Shown: positions 44,956 to 53,219 of the stretch, one piece after another | Position numbering within the stretch: position 1 is the first letter of the stretch | How the letters are laid out: each line of letters opens with the position of its first letter | NCBI GenBank assembly: GCA_015711855.1 | Contig: JACVJF010000005.1 | Coordinates: forward strand, 1 to 56,116 | Length of the DNA: 56,116 nt | Source: Candidatus Solincola quzhuomuensis | Lineage (GTDB): Bacteria > Actinomycetota > Geothermincolia > Geothermincolales > RBG-13-55-18 | Direction of reading: 5' to 3' | Position numbers and translations under genes: made by a program | The notes under the pieces: model-generated | Told to the model about the DNA's origin: nothing | The model's input: only the letters and a program-made list of their open reading frames with translations | The model's database searches: none

Positions 44956-45726
44956 TCAGCTCGTTTCCACTAAAAGGGCGGCACCCACCGCCGCGGCCAG
45001 CATGGGATCCAGGGGAAAGGGTTGGAATTCTCCCTCCATGCGTTCCCGTATCAGGTCCACCACGGTGCGCACCCGGGCCACGCCGCCGGTAAAGGTGTAG
45101 CGGTTGCCCCCCCCGAAGCGGCGGGCCTGGGAGGTCACTATGCGGGCCACGGCGTCGCATAGACCGGCCACGATGTCCTGGGGAGGCTCTCCGTTGTTGA
45201 CGTGGGTTATAACCTCGCTCTCCACGAACACCCCGCACTGGGAACTGATTGGGACGCGCTTAGCGGCCCGAGAGGCCTCCTCGTCTATGCGCTCCACGGG
45301 GATGTCCAGGGCTCCCGCCATGACCTCCAAGAAGCGGCCGGATCCGGAAGCGCATTTGTCGTTGCGCATGAAGTCGATAACCTCCCCCTCGGGGTTGAGG
45401 AGGATGGAGGTGATGCTCTGGCCTCCGATGTCCACCACCAGGTCCACCTCGGGGAGGAAGCAGCGGGCCGCCCACCCGATGCAGGCCACCTCGTCCTCCA
45501 GAAGATCGGCATCTTTGAGGAACTCTGCGCCGCTTCCCGTGGCCACCATGCCGTCCAGGTTATGAGGGCTCACGCCCGCCTCGCGGCAAACCTCCTCGAT
45601 GAGGCCGTCTACCTCCCCGGCTATGTTGCCGGTGGTTTCCATTATCTTCCAAGCAAGAATGGTCTCTCCATCCATGATCACCGCTTTGGAGAAGAGGCTA
45701 CCGATGTCGCAACCCAGAGCTTTCAT
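44956..45726 (-). CDS. HgdC/BcrD-type ATP-dependent activase, second copy
   Basis: A 256-residue ASKHA-fold ATPase. It has the phosphate-binding DIGSLFSKAV at the N-terminus, VVDIGGQSITS, and C125 (NDKCASGSGRFLE) and C164 (SSQCGVF), matching the two cysteines per subunit that in HgdC bridge a [4Fe-4S] cluster across the dimer. Such activases hydrolyse ATP to drive one low-potential electron into the HgdAB or BcrBC partner. The sequence after IGGQ (SITS for DAK) differs from its neighbour, so the pair is not redundant. Its ATG overlaps the stop of the first activase by four bases. Confidence 0.88.
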   Translation of the reverse strand: MKALGCDIGSLFSKAVIMDGETILAWKIMETTGNIAGEVDGLIEEVCREAGVSPHNLDGMVATGSGAEFLKDADLLEDEVACIGWAARCFLPEVDLVVDIGGQSITSILLNPEGEVIDFMRNDKCASGSGRFLEVMAGALDIPVERIDEEASRAAKRVPISSQCGVFVESEVITHVNNGEPPQDIVAGLCDAVARIVTSQARRFGGGNRYTFTGGVARVRTVVDLIRERMEGEFQPFPLDPMLAAAVGAALLVETS

Positions 45727-46514
45727 AGCGACCCTCCCAATCGACGGGCGAGGATGGCGGCGCCCAGCGCCCCGACGATCTGCGGATCCACCGGACAGGG
45801 TACCATCCTCACTCCCAGGATGCGTTCCAACTCCGCCTTCACCGCGGCGTTTTTGGCCACCCCTCCGGACATGGTCACCTCCGGCTCCACCCCCACTCGC
45901 CGGGCCAGGGCGGCCACCCGCTCGGCCATGGCCCGGTTAACGCTGGCGGCGATGTCCGCCTTGTCCACCCCCCGCTGCATGTAATGAAGGACCTCCGTCT
46001 CGCAGAAGATGCTGCAGCGGCTGGAGAGGTTCACGGGATGGTGGGATTTGAGGGAGAGGGTGCCCAGCTCGTCCAGGGTGATGCCCAGAGTGCGGCACAT
46101 GACCTCCAGGAAGCGGCCCGTCCCCGCCGCGCACTTGTCGTTCATGACGAAGTCCTTGAGTTCCCCGGTGGGCTCCATGCGGATGACTTTGGCGTCCTGG
46201 CCCCCGATGTCGATGATGGTGCGGACGTTGGGTAGAAGCCAGAGCGCCCCCGTGCCATGGCAGGATATCTCGCTGACGTTGGACTGGGCCAAGCCTCTGG
46301 CCTGTACCTGCTCCCTGCCGTAACCCGTGCTCACGGTAAAGGTAAGGTCTTCTCGCCGCAACCCCAGTTCGTCGAGGAGCTCTCCCATGACCGTCTCCGC
46401 CGAGTCCACCGGGTTGGGCTTGACCCGGATGCTGCGGAAGCCGGCGATCTTGCCGTCCTCCATGATCACCGCCTGGGCGGTCAAGGAACCCACGTCGATG
46501 CCCCCGAAGCGCAT
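45723..46514 (-). CDS. HgdC/BcrA-type ATP-dependent activase, first copy
   Basis: A 263-residue ASKHA activase with GIDVGSLTAQAV, STGYGRE, IIDIGGQDAKV, and cluster-ligand cysteines C128 (NDKCAAGTGRFLE) and C167 (SSRCSIFCETEV), close to C127 and C166 of Acidaminococcus HgdC. TMSGGVAKN supplies the adenosine motif near residue 215. With the next gene it forms the two-activase arrangement of BcrA/BcrD; real BcrA is much longer. It is preceded by GAGAGGTGAG and by a 197-base leader from the strong minus-strand promoter at 46711-46739. A second cysteine (C171) sits near C167. Confidence 0.9.
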   Translation of the reverse strand: MRFGGIDVGSLTAQAVIMEDGKIAGFRSIRVKPNPVDSAETVMGELLDELGLRREDLTFTVSTGYGREQVQARGLAQSNVSEISCHGTGALWLLPNVRTIIDIGGQDAKVIRMEPTGELKDFVMNDKCAAGTGRFLEVMCRTLGITLDELGTLSLKSHHPVNLSSRCSIFCETEVLHYMQRGVDKADIAASVNRAMAERVAALARRVGVEPEVTMSGGVAKNAAVKAELERILGVRMVPCPVDPQIVGALGAAILARRLGGSL

Positions 46515-46710
46515 CTCTCACCTCTCTTTGCCGACTCGCCGGTCCCTACCGGGAACCGTCTTTGGGACTTTATACTCAAATTTTAGCCTATCGGTCGGCC
46601 GATTTTCGGGAAGTCCGGCGAGCATCGGCGGAAAGAGGACGCGGAAGGGTGCACTCTTTTCCCGGACCCCCCTCCCCGCGCATGCATCCGGACTTTTAAA
46701 GGATATTTGT

Positions 46711-46739
46711 ATATTATGACCGTGGTCATTTTTTGTCAA
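46711..46739 (-). promoter_or_regulatory. Strong promoter of the activase/ACS-like/CooC genes
   Basis: Read on the minus strand: TTGACA (46739-46734), a 17-base spacer, then TAATAT (46716-46711). The -35 is perfect and the -10 matches five of six after allowing one register. It lets the four downstream genes be transcribed apart from the two reductase-subunit genes. Confidence 0.72.
46716..46729. promoter_or_regulatory. Palindromic operator inside the activase promoter
   Basis: ATGACC (46716-46721) and GGTCAT (46724-46729) are perfect inverted repeats separated by two bases, lying between the -10 and -35. A dimeric repressor bound here would block RNA polymerase. TetR- or GntR-type acyl-CoA regulators use similar short palindromes, but no regulator gene adjoins. 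Confidence 0.55.
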
Positions 46740-46823
46740 TGACGCCCGCTTCGTGTCCTCCGCGAACCCCACGGGTTTCCACGAGTGAGAAAACGGCACC
46801 CGGATTCGCCGATTTAAGGCTAC

Positions 46824-48224
46824 TCATGCGCTACTCCCGATTCTCCGCCGACGTCGCCGGACCACGTTCTCCACGAAGGACTCTATCTCTTCCTGGAGGA
46901 CGCTGGTAGGGGTCATGCGCCGTATCCAGGAATCGCCCTGCAGACAGAGGACGGGGACCCCGGTGCGCTTCAGGATCTCCTGGCGCACCTGATTGATGAT
47001 GCTCCAGGTCTGCTTGCAGGCGTGGTGCCCGGAATATATGGCGCAGTCGGCGCGCAGGTCGCGGATGAAGCCGCACATGTCCTCTATCCAGGCCAGGGAC
47101 ATGGAGGAAGCTCCCATCTGCCTGGTCATGGGGTATTCGAAGCAGGATTCCGCCAGCCCCTCGAGCATGCTCTCCCGGCTGGAGGTGTCCACGAAGCGTG
47201 GCTGGCACAGGGATAGGATGTCGTTAAGGTAGGTTATGCCCCGCTCCTCCATCCAGTTGAAGAAGCCTAAAAAGTCGAAGTAATACCCGATGTATAGCCA
47301 CATGCACCGGGCCACCTCCTCGGGGGCCGGGTACTCCCCGGTCTCCAAGCGCCTTTTGGAGTGGTCCACCAGGGATTGCATCATCCGCGTCCCCTCCGGC
47401 CGCCCCCAGCGGGTGAAGCGAGCCCCATAGGTAAAGAGGGAGAAGATGTTGGGTACCGGACAGGGAGAGAACTTCCGCAGGTCATAGAGTTCGTAATAGA
47501 GTTCCGCGGCTCGGTTGGCCTCCTCGAGGACCTCCCTCATGCGCTCCTCTTTAAGCTCCTCGCCGATCATCTCCTCCAGGCGGCGGATGAACCCCAGAAA
47601 ATAGCGGCGATGGAGCTCTTTACCTCGTGGACCGCTGTCGGTGGGCTTTTCCAGAATCACCTGAGGGATGCCCATGTGCAAGGAGACGAACTCGTGGATC
47701 TTGGAGTTGGCGTCGCAAGCCCCGGGGGCCGACTGGACGATGATGTCCGGCTCGAAGTCCCTTCCGGTGAGGACGGAGCCCAGCTCGATGGTGGACGAGG
47801 AGCAGAGGAAGTCGGGTATGCCCAGGCCCATGGCGTAGTCCCAATACCGCTCCCCCTGTCCCTCCAGCATGGATACACCCAGGGTGGTGAGCACCTCGCT
47901 GGTGAGGGGGACGGCGTTGCGGAAGAGGTAGATTATCTCCGGAGGAAAGTTGAAAGGTACCAGGACCACTTTACGACCCTCCTCGCGGGCCCGGCGGGCC
48001 TCGCGTATCCAGCCCCCGATCATGGCTATGAAGTCCAGGCTCACCTCCCGGAAGCGGGAGGAAAGCAAGGCACGCATGGACCGAGAGGTGTCCCGAGGCA
48101 GCAAGTGCAGAAGCCCCTCCACCTCCTGGTCGCTCATCCCGCGCGGGAGCTGCAAGGCTACCTCGATGAGTTCCTCTGCCCTACGGAAAAGGCCGTCCCC
48201 GGTATCCCTGCCGCGCTTGTTCAT
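46824..48224 (-). CDS. BcrB/HgdA-like 2-hydroxyacyl-CoA dehydratase/benzoyl-CoA reductase subunit
   Basis: A 466-residue member of the HgdAB/BcrBC superfamily. ATG 48224 is preceded by GAGGTGG; the frame opens five codons earlier. Three well-placed cysteines fit [4Fe-4S] ligation: C141 (PDFLCSSST), C170 (APGACDANS) and C403 (GHHACKQTW), the last followed by the family pattern GVPVLCLQGD. Its size suits BcrB, which with BcrC binds the substrate ring or the acyl-CoA. It begins 11 bases after the BcrC-like stop, so the pair is co-translated. Substrate cannot be read from sequence; a 2-hydroxyacyl-CoA dehydratase or an ATP-dependent acyl-CoA reductase are both possible. Confidence 0.85.
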   Translation of the reverse strand: MNKRGRDTGDGLFRRAEELIEVALQLPRGMSDQEVEGLLHLLPRDTSRSMRALLSSRFREVSLDFIAMIGGWIREARRAREEGRKVVLVPFNFPPEIIYLFRNAVPLTSEVLTTLGVSMLEGQGERYWDYAMGLGIPDFLCSSSTIELGSVLTGRDFEPDIIVQSAPGACDANSKIHEFVSLHMGIPQVILEKPTDSGPRGKELHRRYFLGFIRRLEEMIGEELKEERMREVLEEANRAAELYYELYDLRKFSPCPVPNIFSLFTYGARFTRWGRPEGTRMMQSLVDHSKRRLETGEYPAPEEVARCMWLYIGYYFDFLGFFNWMEERGITYLNDILSLCQPRFVDTSSRESMLEGLAESCFEYPMTRQMGASSMSLAWIEDMCGFIRDLRADCAIYSGHHACKQTWSIINQVRQEILKRTGVPVLCLQGDSWIRRMTPTSVLQEEIESFVENVVRRRRRRIGSSA

Positions 48225-48235
48225 CTTTTTCCACC

Positions 48236-49396
48236 TCAAAGATTACCGAGTCCTGCGGAGGAGGCGTGTTTCCGAAAACCCCCTCGGCCGCCGATGCGTT
48301 CCAGGAAAGCCTGTATTCGAGTGCGTATCCGCCCCAGGTCGGCGGTGGAACCGTATTCCTTCTCCAGTACCAGCACGGGGATGCCGCGTTCTTCGAGGTC
48401 CAGGCGCAGGCGCACGTTCTCCACCCCGTGCAGGTCGCAGAACTTGTTGTACACCAGCACCGCACCGTCCACCCGGGCCCTCTCCGCCGCTTGGAGGATG
48501 AATTGCAGTCGGGAGGGATAGTCGTCGAACATGCGGGGGCAGAGCAGGTGCCTCAAATAGGCCTCGGCGAGGGCGTGGACGGGCTCCCCTTCCACCTCCG
48601 GGAGCTTCCAGAAGGCGCGGGTCCCATAGCACAAGGCGTCGGTGACCACCAGCCCTCCCAGGTCCTCGACTTCTCTAACCAGATCGGGTTCGTCGGTGGC
48701 GCTTCCGGCCAGGAGGAGACGCGCCCGGTATCCTCCGATCTCCCTTCCCTCGGCTTCCTGCAAGAGGTTTTCGAGCAGATCGTCGAACGCCGCGGGGGGA
48801 AGGGAGGATTCGAGGAGGAGCACGGCTAGGGCTTCTTGCCCGGTGAGGGCGGGATTCTCCCTCTCCCGCAGGGAGAAAAGCCGGCGCATGCGCTCTCGAC
48901 GGGAATTGGCGGACTTTACGGCCTCGGAGAGGGCCGCATCACCGATCTCCACCTGGAAATGATTGGAAAGAGATTCCCGGAGCAGTTCCAATTCCTCGGC
49001 GAAGAACTCCAGGGATTCCTCGGTAACCAAATGGGGGACCTTTAAATAATGGAAGAACCCCGGGTTCACCGCCTCTTGCCAGTTCTCGAACATCCCCCGC
49101 AAGTGGTCGCAGCCGTTGGTCTCCACCAGGCCGTCGAGAAAATCATAGGCCCCCTCCAGGGCCAGCTGGAGGCAGGCCCGGCAGAAGCCGCAATTGAAGC
49201 GGGAGAGATGGGCGTCGGCACGGTCGCGTTCCGGCTTACCCAAGGCGCGCACTCGGTAGGGGAGTATCCCGGCGGCGTCGAACAACTCTCGCGGGGTGGC
49301 CACGCAGGTGAAACCGACCACGTGTCCGCCGCTTTCCTTCCACTCCCGAAGCCGGGACGGTATCAACTCCCGGGCCGTGCTCAGGACTTCGTCCAT
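48236..49396 (-). CDS. BcrC/HgdB-like 2-hydroxyacyl-CoA dehydratase/benzoyl-CoA reductase subunit
   Basis: A 386-residue protein (ATG 49396 with AGGAG upstream; the frame runs back to 49468 without family character). It shows the family layout: C31 in GFTCVATPRELFDAAGI, a cysteine cluster C69-x2-C72-x2-C75, C96 in NGCDHLRGMFENW, and a late cysteine in YNKFCDLHGVENVR, followed by GIPVLVLEKEYGS. These are expected ligands for a [4Fe-4S] cluster. It is the first gene of the operon and of BcrC size. Extra cysteines C72 and C75 exceed the three needed, so additional metal binding is possible. Confidence 0.87.
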   Translation of the reverse strand: MDEVLSTARELIPSRLREWKESGGHVVGFTCVATPRELFDAAGILPYRVRALGKPERDRADAHLSRFNCGFCRACLQLALEGAYDFLDGLVETNGCDHLRGMFENWQEAVNPGFFHYLKVPHLVTEESLEFFAEELELLRESLSNHFQVEIGDAALSEAVKSANSRRERMRRLFSLRERENPALTGQEALAVLLLESSLPPAAFDDLLENLLQEAEGREIGGYRARLLLAGSATDEPDLVREVEDLGGLVVTDALCYGTRAFWKLPEVEGEPVHALAEAYLRHLLCPRMFDDYPSRLQFILQAAERARVDGAVLVYNKFCDLHGVENVRLRLDLEERGIPVLVLEKEYGSTADLGRIRTRIQAFLERIGGRGGFRKHASSAGLGNL

Positions 49397-49537
49397 GGTC
49401 TCCTTCCCGTCATCCTCACCCGACTCTTCGCGGCTTATCCCTTGAGGACCATCTCCACCCTTTCGCACGGGCGGAAAAGATGGAAAAGTACCTTCCTCAC
49501 GGCCGCAAGCGCCGGGACAGCCTCCCGTACGCGAACC

Positions 49538-49567
49538 ATTCTAATGTTCACTCGCGGGGAGCAACAA
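49538..49567 (-). promoter_or_regulatory. Candidate promoter of the BcrC/BcrB-like genes
   Basis: On the minus strand TTGTTG (49567-49562) and TAGAAT (49543-49538) are separated by 18 bases, about 140 bases before the start. No operator-like palindrome is evident. The rest of 49397-49679 holds nothing I can support. Confidence 0.35.
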
Positions 49568-49679
49568 GTGGGGATATCCCCATACCCAGCCGGGGGATTT
49601 CCCGCCTACTTTTACGAAAGCAGACGTACTCTTGTGGAGAAACGGGAAGCCTTTCTGTCGCTGGGGTAGGAAAGGATGG

Positions 49680-50618
49680 TTACTGCCCGAATATACCGCC
49701 CAGGATGCCTCCCGCCGGTCCGCTGTCCCCACTCTTCGGTCGCTGCAGGCTGGTTTTGGGCGCCTCCTCGCTGGGCTGAACGACCACATAACCGTTGCCC
49801 TGGAAAGCCAGCTGGAAAAGCTCCCCGTGGGTGGAGCCGAAGATCCCCTTGAGACTGGAGAGGTTGGCGTCCACGTGCACTGTGGGGTTGAGGGTCGGGG
49901 ACCAGGCGATGGTGGCGTTGGGGTCGGTGAAGACGGGCTGATCAGGGGTAACCTTGAGGGTCATGGGCTCTCCCTTGGAGATGAGGGCCAGATAGCCCGT
50001 ACCCTTAAGCTCCACCGTCCACAATCCCCCGGCCATCATACCCGCCGCACCCTTGATCATCTTTATGTCCCAGGAGATGCTGGGGGTGAAGGCCAGGAGG
50101 TTCAAGGCCTCTACGGTGACGGCCTCGTTGTTCAGATAGAGCAGAACGACGTCGTTGGCGGCGTCGGCTAGGAATAGGTCCCCGGTACCCTGGGCCAGCA
50201 TGAGGGTGAACGATTCGCCGGAAACGGCCTTCTTTATCCATTTGTCCACTCCGCCGCTTCCCAGGCGTGTGAAGTTAATCTGACCTTGGTAAGCGATCAT
50301 GGAGCCCGCTTTGGCCAGGACCTGTCCACCGCATGCCTGCATATTCACCCGGAGGAGTTTCTTGCTCTGTAGGCTGAAGGCGTTGGGGCTTTCCACCTCC
50401 ATGGATTTTTGCATCAAGGCCGCCAGGGTGGTGGGAGCGAGCTCGTCGCCACCGGAACGCTGCGCAGCCCGATCAACCTGGGTCGAATTCGTGGCGTGGG
50501 GACCCTCGACGGGAGCATGTTCGGCACCCGCTGCCGGCGATGGGGCCAGCTTTTGGCCGCAGAACCGGCAGAAGGAAGCGGAGTCGTCGTTTTCCTGTCG
50601 GCATCCGGGACACAGCAT
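49680..50618 (-). CDS. AIM24-family protein with N-terminal zinc ribbon
   Basis: A 312-residue protein. The first 25 residues form a zinc ribbon (CPGCRQEN...CRFCGQK). After a low-complexity linker a beta-rich AIM24/TIGR00266-type domain runs from about 75 to 290 (GGQVLAKAGSMIAYQG, GSGGVDKWIKKAVSGE, GTGYLALISKGEP). A glycine-rich C-terminus ends GGILGGIFGQ. The bacterial family has no established function; the yeast member is a mitochondrial biogenesis factor. ATG with AAAGGAGG seven bases upstream. Apparently monocistronic. Confidence 0.82.
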   Translation of the reverse strand: MLCPGCRQENDDSASFCRFCGQKLAPSPAAGAEHAPVEGPHATNSTQVDRAAQRSGGDELAPTTLAALMQKSMEVESPNAFSLQSKKLLRVNMQACGGQVLAKAGSMIAYQGQINFTRLGSGGVDKWIKKAVSGESFTLMLAQGTGDLFLADAANDVVLLYLNNEAVTVEALNLLAFTPSISWDIKMIKGAAGMMAGGLWTVELKGTGYLALISKGEPMTLKVTPDQPVFTDPNATIAWSPTLNPTVHVDANLSSLKGIFGSTHGELFQLAFQGNGYVVVQPSEEAPKTSLQRPKSGDSGPAGGILGGIFGQ

Positions 50619-51009
50619 CGCACGTCCTCCTTTTTCATCCGCGATCGGACATCGCCGCGGCCCTATAGTAAATAGATGTCAAGCGGCTGCTTGGTACACG
50701 ATCTTCATCTACGGGTACGCGCCGGCCGAGAAACCGTCCTGACTTCGAGCCTCGTCCTCGACTGAGCATAACAAAAACACGCGTTTTGTTAAAAGACACT
50801 TTTTTAAACGACATGTGATAGATATGCGATATCGCTTTGCGAAAGGTCTCTTGCGGGAACGGTTCGGGACGTGGGCCCGGGAAGTTTGACGCCCCCATCC
50901 ATCGTCGCGGAGCGGGCGTGCTAGAGCATCCGCCGTGTTTCGTGATCACCTGTGGAAGGGGTGAAGGACATGCGGGAAGGGACGGGGTGCCTGCTTGTCG
51001 GCATGGTGC
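50619..51009 (-). other. Intergenic region upstream of the AIM24 gene
   Basis: This 391-bp gap has no gene. It contains an AT-rich zone (50765-50830) with the promoter and inverted repeat listed at 50765-50792. Confidence 0.45.
50765..50792 (-). promoter_or_regulatory. Candidate promoter with inverted repeat, AIM24 gene
   Basis: On the minus strand TTAACA (50792-50787) and TATGCT (50770-50765) are 16 bases apart. TAACAAAA (50769-50776) and TTTTGTTA (50784-50791) are perfect 8-bp inverted repeats filling most of the spacer, so they may be an operator; they could also be a weak terminator of the gene at 51010. Confidence 0.35.
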
Positions 51010-51612
51010 CTATATCTCCAGGCTGCAGACCTCCAGTCTTTCGCCGAGTGAATCGACGAAGGTGAAGTCGATTTTTCCCCGGGGCCGAAAATCGAAACGT
51101 CGGGCCAACACCAGATGGTAAGGGCTGGTAAGCACCTGGGCGTTTACGCTCCCCGGCTCCGGTTCCAGGATTTCCACCTCCACCCGCACCTCGGTACCCG
51201 TCTGGACCGCCCCCACGATGGAGATGGCGTAACCGGATGTAGGCTTGGTCCCTTGCAGCGCCGCCAAGATGATGTGCTGGTCGAAGTCCACTTTCCCCTG
51301 GGGTAGCTCCAGACCGGTCAAGAACAGTAGGCGCTGAAGTCCTTGGTCGTCTCCGATCACCAGGCAGGAAGGCTTCGTTCCCTCACCGGCGGGAGAGGCC
51401 TGCTCGTAGCGTCCGTATTCGCAGATGGCACCCTGCAACAGGGTCTGCAAGGGGATGGACCTCCCCGCCTGTCCCTCTCCTTCGGGCGCCCGGCCGACTT
51501 CGTTTGCTTCTTTTCCTTCATTCCCACATCCGGAGAGTAGATACGGCGTGGCGAGAAGCAAAGCCAGGAAGATGAAGATGCGGACCACCTTTTCGATCCC
51601 CATGAACCTCAT
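51010..51612 (-). CDS. Lipoprotein with PrcB-like C-terminal domain
   Basis: A 200-residue lipoprotein. ATG 51612 (MRFMGIEK) is chosen; the open frame runs far upstream without coding character. The signal segment IFIFLALLLATPYLLSGC ends in a lipobox. The mature part has a PrcB-type fold signature: IILAALQGTKPTSGYAISI followed by VRVEVEILEPEPG and SPYHLVLA. PrcB proteins are partners of the PrtP protease in spirochaetes, and the domain is widespread in exported proteins of unclear role. It has two further cysteines, in ICEYG and near the C-terminus (EVCSLEI). Confidence 0.72.
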   Translation of the reverse strand: MRFMGIEKVVRIFIFLALLLATPYLLSGCGNEGKEANEVGRAPEGEGQAGRSIPLQTLLQGAICEYGRYEQASPAGEGTKPSCLVIGDDQGLQRLLFLTGLELPQGKVDFDQHIILAALQGTKPTSGYAISIVGAVQTGTEVRVEVEILEPEPGSVNAQVLTSPYHLVLARRFDFRPRGKIDFTFVDSLGERLEVCSLEI

Positions 51613-52268
51613 GTCCTCGCCTCCCCTCCTCGGGCGAGAAGCGTTTATCCTGCACCAACACTCCTCCCCGGAAAAAAGCGACCAAGAGCCAACGGACGGT
51701 CTCGCCGCACATGTCTCGTCCGTCGGGACGCATCTTTTATTCCGTGGTTTATTATACCTATTTACAATTCCCTCGTTTTCTGCGCATTCTCTCGGCGTTG
51801 CCGGGGGGTTGACGAGGGTCGTCGCGGTTCTCCCTGCTGGGCTGGCCTTCGTACGGACGCGACGCTTGTTGACGAGGGTAATTCTCGCCGCTAACTCTCG
51901 TCGAACCGGAGGATCCGGTGGAGAAGAAAGTTTCAACGTTCGTATAAAACGGGTGGGTTTAAGGAAAGATCTCCATAAAATGGGAGAGAAATTCTCCGTT
52001 ATCCCGATGGGAAACCAAACCAAAAAAGGAAAGGAGGTTTCTCTCCATGCACATGGTAGCGGAAATGGTGGGAAAGGTGCTCGTCCCGGAGATTGATTTT
52101 CCCACGGATTGGTAAGCGAAAGAAAATCCGTTATATAATTAAAAAGCCGTTCGTCGAAGGATCAAGGGTTAAGGGCGCCGGCCGGCTTTCCGGCCGGTGC
52201 CACGCAGGCCACTGTAAGGGCAGGGAAAAGCGGGGGGATTCCCCCGGAGGAAGGAAAGGAGAGGGTTT
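51613..52268 (+). other. 656-bp divergent intergenic region
   Basis: The gap lies between the minus-strand PrcB lipoprotein and the plus-strand SDR. Long open frames cross it on both strands but none has a ribosome site or family character. On the minus strand TATAAT near 51755-51760 may be a -10 for the lipoprotein. The 12-mer GTTGACGAGGGT occurs twice (about 51807 and 51868). The promoter and inverted repeat for the SDR lie at 52104-52139. Confidence 0.45.
52104..52139 (+). promoter_or_regulatory. Candidate promoter and operator of the SDR/MaoC operon
   Basis: TATAAT (52134-52139) is perfect; TTGGTA (52109-52114) lies 19 bases upstream. ACGGATT (52104-52110) and AATCCGT (52125-52131) are perfect 7-bp inverted repeats with a 14-base gap that overlap the -35 and spacer, so a regulator site is likely. 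The transcript would have a leader of about 120 bases. Confidence 0.42.
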
Positions 52269-53180
52269 ATGTCGGAGATAAGGTTTGACGGACGCGTCGC
52301 AGTAGTGACCGGGGCCGGCGGCGGCCTGGGTAGGGAATACGCCCTGCTCCTTGCCAGCCGCGGATGTAAGGTCGTGGTGAACGACCTGGGCGGCGCCATA
52401 GACGGCACGGGTTCGGGGACCACCGCAGCCGAAAAGGTGGTCCAGGAGATCAAGGACGCCGGCGGTGAGGCGGTACCCAACTTCGACAGCGTGGCCGATT
52501 GGGAGGGCGCCCAGAACATCATCAAGACCGCCATCGACAACTACGGAAAGATCGACATCCTCATCAACAACGCCGGCATACTGCGCGACAAGAGCTTCCT
52601 CAAGATGGAGCTGGAGGACTACGACAAGGTGATCGCCGTTCACCTGAACGGGACCTTTTACTGCTCCAAGGCGGCCTGGCCCTACATGCGCGAGAACAAT
52701 TACGGGCGGATCATCTCAGCCGCCTCCGCCGCGGGTGTTTACGGTAACTTCGGGCAGGCCAACTACGGGGCGGCCAAGATGGGTATCATAGGGCTCATGC
52801 ACGTGCTCAAGCAGGAGGGCGCCAAGTACAACATCCTGTGCAACGTAATCGTGCCCATAGCCGGAACCCGTATGACGGCTACCGTTCTTCCCCCCAACCT
52901 GGTGGAGATCCTCAAGCCTGAGTACGTGGCTCCCATGGTGGTCTGGGCCTGCTCCGATCGGTGCAACTTCTCGGGCTACACCTTCGTCGCCGGTGCCGGG
53001 TACTTCAGCCGCACGGCCTTCATGGAGGGACCGGGCGTGTTCTTCGATCCCTCGCAGGGAATAACCCTGGAGATGATCGACGAGAACATCGAAAAAATCG
53101 TCTCCCTGGAGGGTGCCCGGACGTTCGAGAACGCCACCGAGCAGACCGGCTACGCCCTGTCCAAGCTCAACCTGGGTTGA
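52269..53180 (+). CDS. Short-chain dehydrogenase, MFE-2-type 3-hydroxyacyl-CoA dehydrogenase
   Basis: A 303-residue SDR that resembles the dehydrogenase part of peroxisomal multifunctional enzyme type 2. Motifs: VAVVTGAGGGLGREYALLLA (NAD loop), VVNDLGGAIDG (NAD selectivity), NNAGILRD, catalytic S-x12-YGAAK (SAASAAGVYGNFGQANYGAAK spans it) and the tail typical of the MFE-2 subgroup. It would oxidise 3-hydroxyacyl-CoA to 3-ketoacyl-CoA. ATG with AAGGAAAGGAG upstream. The MaoC gene follows after 39 bases, so hydratase and dehydrogenase are encoded separately but together. Confidence 0.87.
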   Translation: MSEIRFDGRVAVVTGAGGGLGREYALLLASRGCKVVVNDLGGAIDGTGSGTTAAEKVVQEIKDAGGEAVPNFDSVADWEGAQNIIKTAIDNYGKIDILINNAGILRDKSFLKMELEDYDKVIAVHLNGTFYCSKAAWPYMRENNYGRIISAASAAGVYGNFGQANYGAAKMGIIGLMHVLKQEGAKYNILCNVIVPIAGTRMTATVLPPNLVEILKPEYVAPMVVWACSDRCNFSGYTFVAGAGYFSRTAFMEGPGVFFDPSQGITLEMIDENIEKIVSLEGARTFENATEQTGYALSKLNLG

Positions 53181-53219
53181 TACGGGCCAGGGCAAGGATA
53201 ACAGGAAGGGGTTGATAAG

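Larger units (their letters stand above)
46515..46823 (-). other. Leader and promoter region of the activase genes
   Basis: This 309-bp gap between the BcrB-like gene and the activases holds no gene. It contains the promoter and palindrome listed separately (46711-46739) and about 197 bases of untranslated leader, within which I see no convincing riboswitch or terminator. Confidence 0.6.

Noticed and set aside
47361-48521. 386-codon open frame on the plus strand
   Set aside because: It overlaps both BcrB/BcrC-like genes in antisense and has no domain character.
43462-49396. Canonical CODH/ACS (Wood-Ljungdahl) operon
   Set aside because: No CO dehydrogenase catalytic subunit, no corrinoid protein subunits and no methyltransferase are present; only an AcsB fragment and a CooC-type ATPase.
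43462-49396. True class I benzoyl-CoA reductase
   Set aside because: The 2+2 plan fits, but the first activase is far shorter than BcrA, and no ring-pathway genes (dienoyl-CoA hydratase, benzoate-CoA ligase) can be recognised nearby, so the specific name is not supported.
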